A DNA stretch of 24,906 nucleotides from CAZSNT01 sp964607765. Lineage in GTDB: Bacteria > Verrucomicrobiota > Lentisphaeria > Oligosphaerales > JABHEG01. The position numbers and the translations under genes are program-made. The stretch covers positions 1 to 24,906 of the forward strand of contig CAZSNT010000150.1 in assembly GCA_964607765.1 (NCBI GenBank). Direction: 5' to 3'. Positions 23,748-24,906 of the stretch are shown here, piece after piece. The notes beneath the pieces are model-generated. The model worked only from the letters and a program-made list of their open reading frames with translations. It was not told the DNA's origin and did no database searches. Each line of letters opens with the position of its first letter. Within the stretch, counting starts at the first letter, position 1.

Positions 23748-24906
23748 CACCATACCCAGTCTGCTGTTTCTGGCGCTCGTGCTGACCGCCCCGGTGCGCA
23801 CGCTGGCCGGCCCGAGCGCCGCGCGCGCCGTGAAGAACCGCCGCGCGAAGTACGAAGCGCAGCTGCAGCAAATGCGCCAGCTTTACGAGCAGAACTGCAA
23901 GCCCAAAGGCGTGGTGCCCCCCGGCCCGAAGCCCAGCCCGAAAGGCGGCGGAGGCGCCGGCCCCGTACCGGATTCCTGCGAGAAGCTGCGCGCCGCGATC
24001 AGATCCCAGCGCGCTCTCTTGCCCCAGCTCGAACAGCGTGTGAAGACAGTGCAGCAGGAGTTGGCCAACCTGCAGAGCCAGCTCAAGCAAGCCCGGGGCA
24101 TCAATGCACGACTTGAAAAAGCCGGGGGAGACTGGAACGCCGCGAGCCAGCAGCTGACCAAGGAGATGGCTCGGGTCGTGAGTGTCGCCGAACGTGATGC
24201 CTTGCGCCAGACCGCGAAAGCCCTTGCCTCGTTCAACCCGCGATCCATCATCCTCCTCGAGCAGCAGGTCGGCCAACTCAAGCAGGACCTGGCCAATGCG
24301 AAGGCCCAGCGTGATCAGGTCGCCGGGGGCATTGCACGGCTCAAAGCCACGCTGCAACGCAAGATCGCCAACGGCGAATGCGACGGTGACGGCGGCGGGC
24401 CCAAGATCGTGATCCCGCCGGATCGCGGCAAGCCGGAAGGCCCGTTCACCGACCCCGGCGATCCCTACCAGTACGACTGCGCAACCCTCAACGCGGTGCT
24501 CGCCAAGGCGGAAGCCGAAGCCGATACGCGACGGGCCGAACAGCAGAAACTCCGCGGCGAAATCGCAGAATACAACAAGGAAATGGCGCTTCTCCTGAAG
24601 CTGTCCAGGGACCCCTCGCTGACCGCCAAAGGCCGCGCCGGGTTCCAGCAGCGGTGGGCCGTCTACAAAGGACGCATGGCCAAGCGGCAGCAGCGGCTCG
24701 AGATCATGGGCGCGCAGCTCAATCGCATCAATCAGAGCATCGCCCGTATGCGCGCGGCGCTGCCCCGGTGCAAGGCAGCCTACGCCAACCCGGACGACGG
24801 CCGTGTCATGGTCGGCGCGCAGATAGTCATCGATGTGCTGAAGAACGACCGCAAGCCGCTCGACCCCGACCTCGGCATCTGGGTGTCGCACGTGAGCAAG
24901 CCGTCC
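23731..24906 (+). CDS. Exported coiled-coil protein entering a bacterial Ig/cadherin-like domain; 3' end outside window
   Basis: The frame is open from ATG 23731 to the window end (392 codons, no stop). A signal peptide (SLLFLALVLTAPVRTLAG, 10-27) is followed by a helix ending at Cys56, a Pro/Gly-rich loop, Cys83, a long coiled coil (83-212), Cys217, a second Pro/Gly-rich loop, Cys250, another coiled coil (250-345) and Cys347. Residues 356-392 include VMVGAQIVIDVLKNDRKPLD, which matches the start of Big_9/cadherin-like domains (typical core VLANDTDPDG). It overlaps the preceding gene by 17 bp, implying translational coupling. The Cys-loop-Cys-x-x-Leu pattern recurs in the partner protein. A role as a surface or periplasmic fibre or adhesin fits, but the function is unknown. 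The start lacks a clear ribosome binding site, as expected for a coupled gene. Confidence 0.85.
   Translation, partial: MRSKSNTIPSLLFLALVLTAPVRTLAGPSAARAVKNRRAKYEAQLQQMRQLYEQNCKPKGVVPPGPKPSPKGGGGAGPVPDSCEKLRAAIRSQRALLPQLEQRVKTVQQELANLQSQLKQARGINARLEKAGGDWNAASQQLTKEMARVVSVAERDALRQTAKALASFNPRSIILLEQQVGQLKQDLANAKAQRDQVAGGIARLKATLQRKIANGECDGDGGGPKIVIPPDRGKPEGPFTDPGDPYQYDCATLNAVLAKAEAEADTRRAEQQKLRGEIAEYNKEMALLLKLSRDPSLTAKGRAGFQQRWAVYKGRMAKRQQRLEIMGAQLNRINQSIARMRAALPRCKAAYANPDDGRVMVGAQIVIDVLKNDRKPLDPDLGIWVSHVSKPS

Overview
The window is GC-rich, densely packed bacterial DNA from a diderm: it has a complete TonB-dependent receptor ending in a C-terminal Phe, periplasmic binding proteins and exported proteins. 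A run of exactly 100 N (18454-18553) marks a scaffold gap, so this is a draft or metagenomic assembly. The gene mix (nucleotide-translocase/HEAT/cyclic-nucleotide fusion, many hybrid kinases, orphan binding proteins, a Lentisphaerota/Planctomycetota-style SpeD homologue) suggests a PVC-type or deltaproteobacterium-like lineage, but this is inference; no rRNA or tRNA gene is visible to settle it.

Layout. (1) 1-148: two copies of a 55-bp repeat with an internal hairpin. (2) 234-11534, all minus strand: a seven-gene sensory operon read from right to left. It encodes a TonB-dependent receptor, a PhnD-like binding protein, a second binding protein of the ABC_sub_bind family, a membrane hybrid histidine kinase with two receivers, a DivK-like receiver, a HisKA-HisKA-receiver-Ser/Thr kinase fusion, and a HisKA-HisKA-receiver-(GAF-like)-HATPase kinase. 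Two junctions are 4-base stop/start overlaps. No ABC permease or ATPase is present, so the binding proteins probably sense rather than transport. (3) 11535-12041: a divergent regulatory region with a good promoter for each side and a structured leader before the receptor. (4) 12042-15332, plus: a 1096-aa translocase-HEAT-cyclic-nucleotide fusion. (5) 15325-17672, minus: a TIM-barrel epimerase-like gene, an AdoMet-decarboxylase-family gene (speD-like) and a FemAB/GNAT-like acyltransferase gene. (6) 17832-18781, plus: an exported nuclease-fold protein with a Ser/Gly/Lys repeat tail interrupted by the assembly gap. (7) 18938-20557, minus: a receiver-HisKA-HATPase-receiver kinase. (8) 20886 to the end, plus: two overlapping genes for exported coiled-coil proteins. 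The first carries what looks like a divergent protein-kinase fold at its C-terminus; the second enters a bacterial Ig/cadherin-like domain and runs off the window.

The best candidates for something undescribed are the receptor-to-Ser/Thr-kinase phosphorelay operon (especially the HATPase-less HisKA-HisKA-REC-STK protein) and the exported coiled-coil/kinase-like pair at the right end. Smaller points are a nuclease fold that has lost both catalytic arginines, a C9 tract between the two relay kinases, and a speD-acyltransferase pair with no spermidine synthase beside it.
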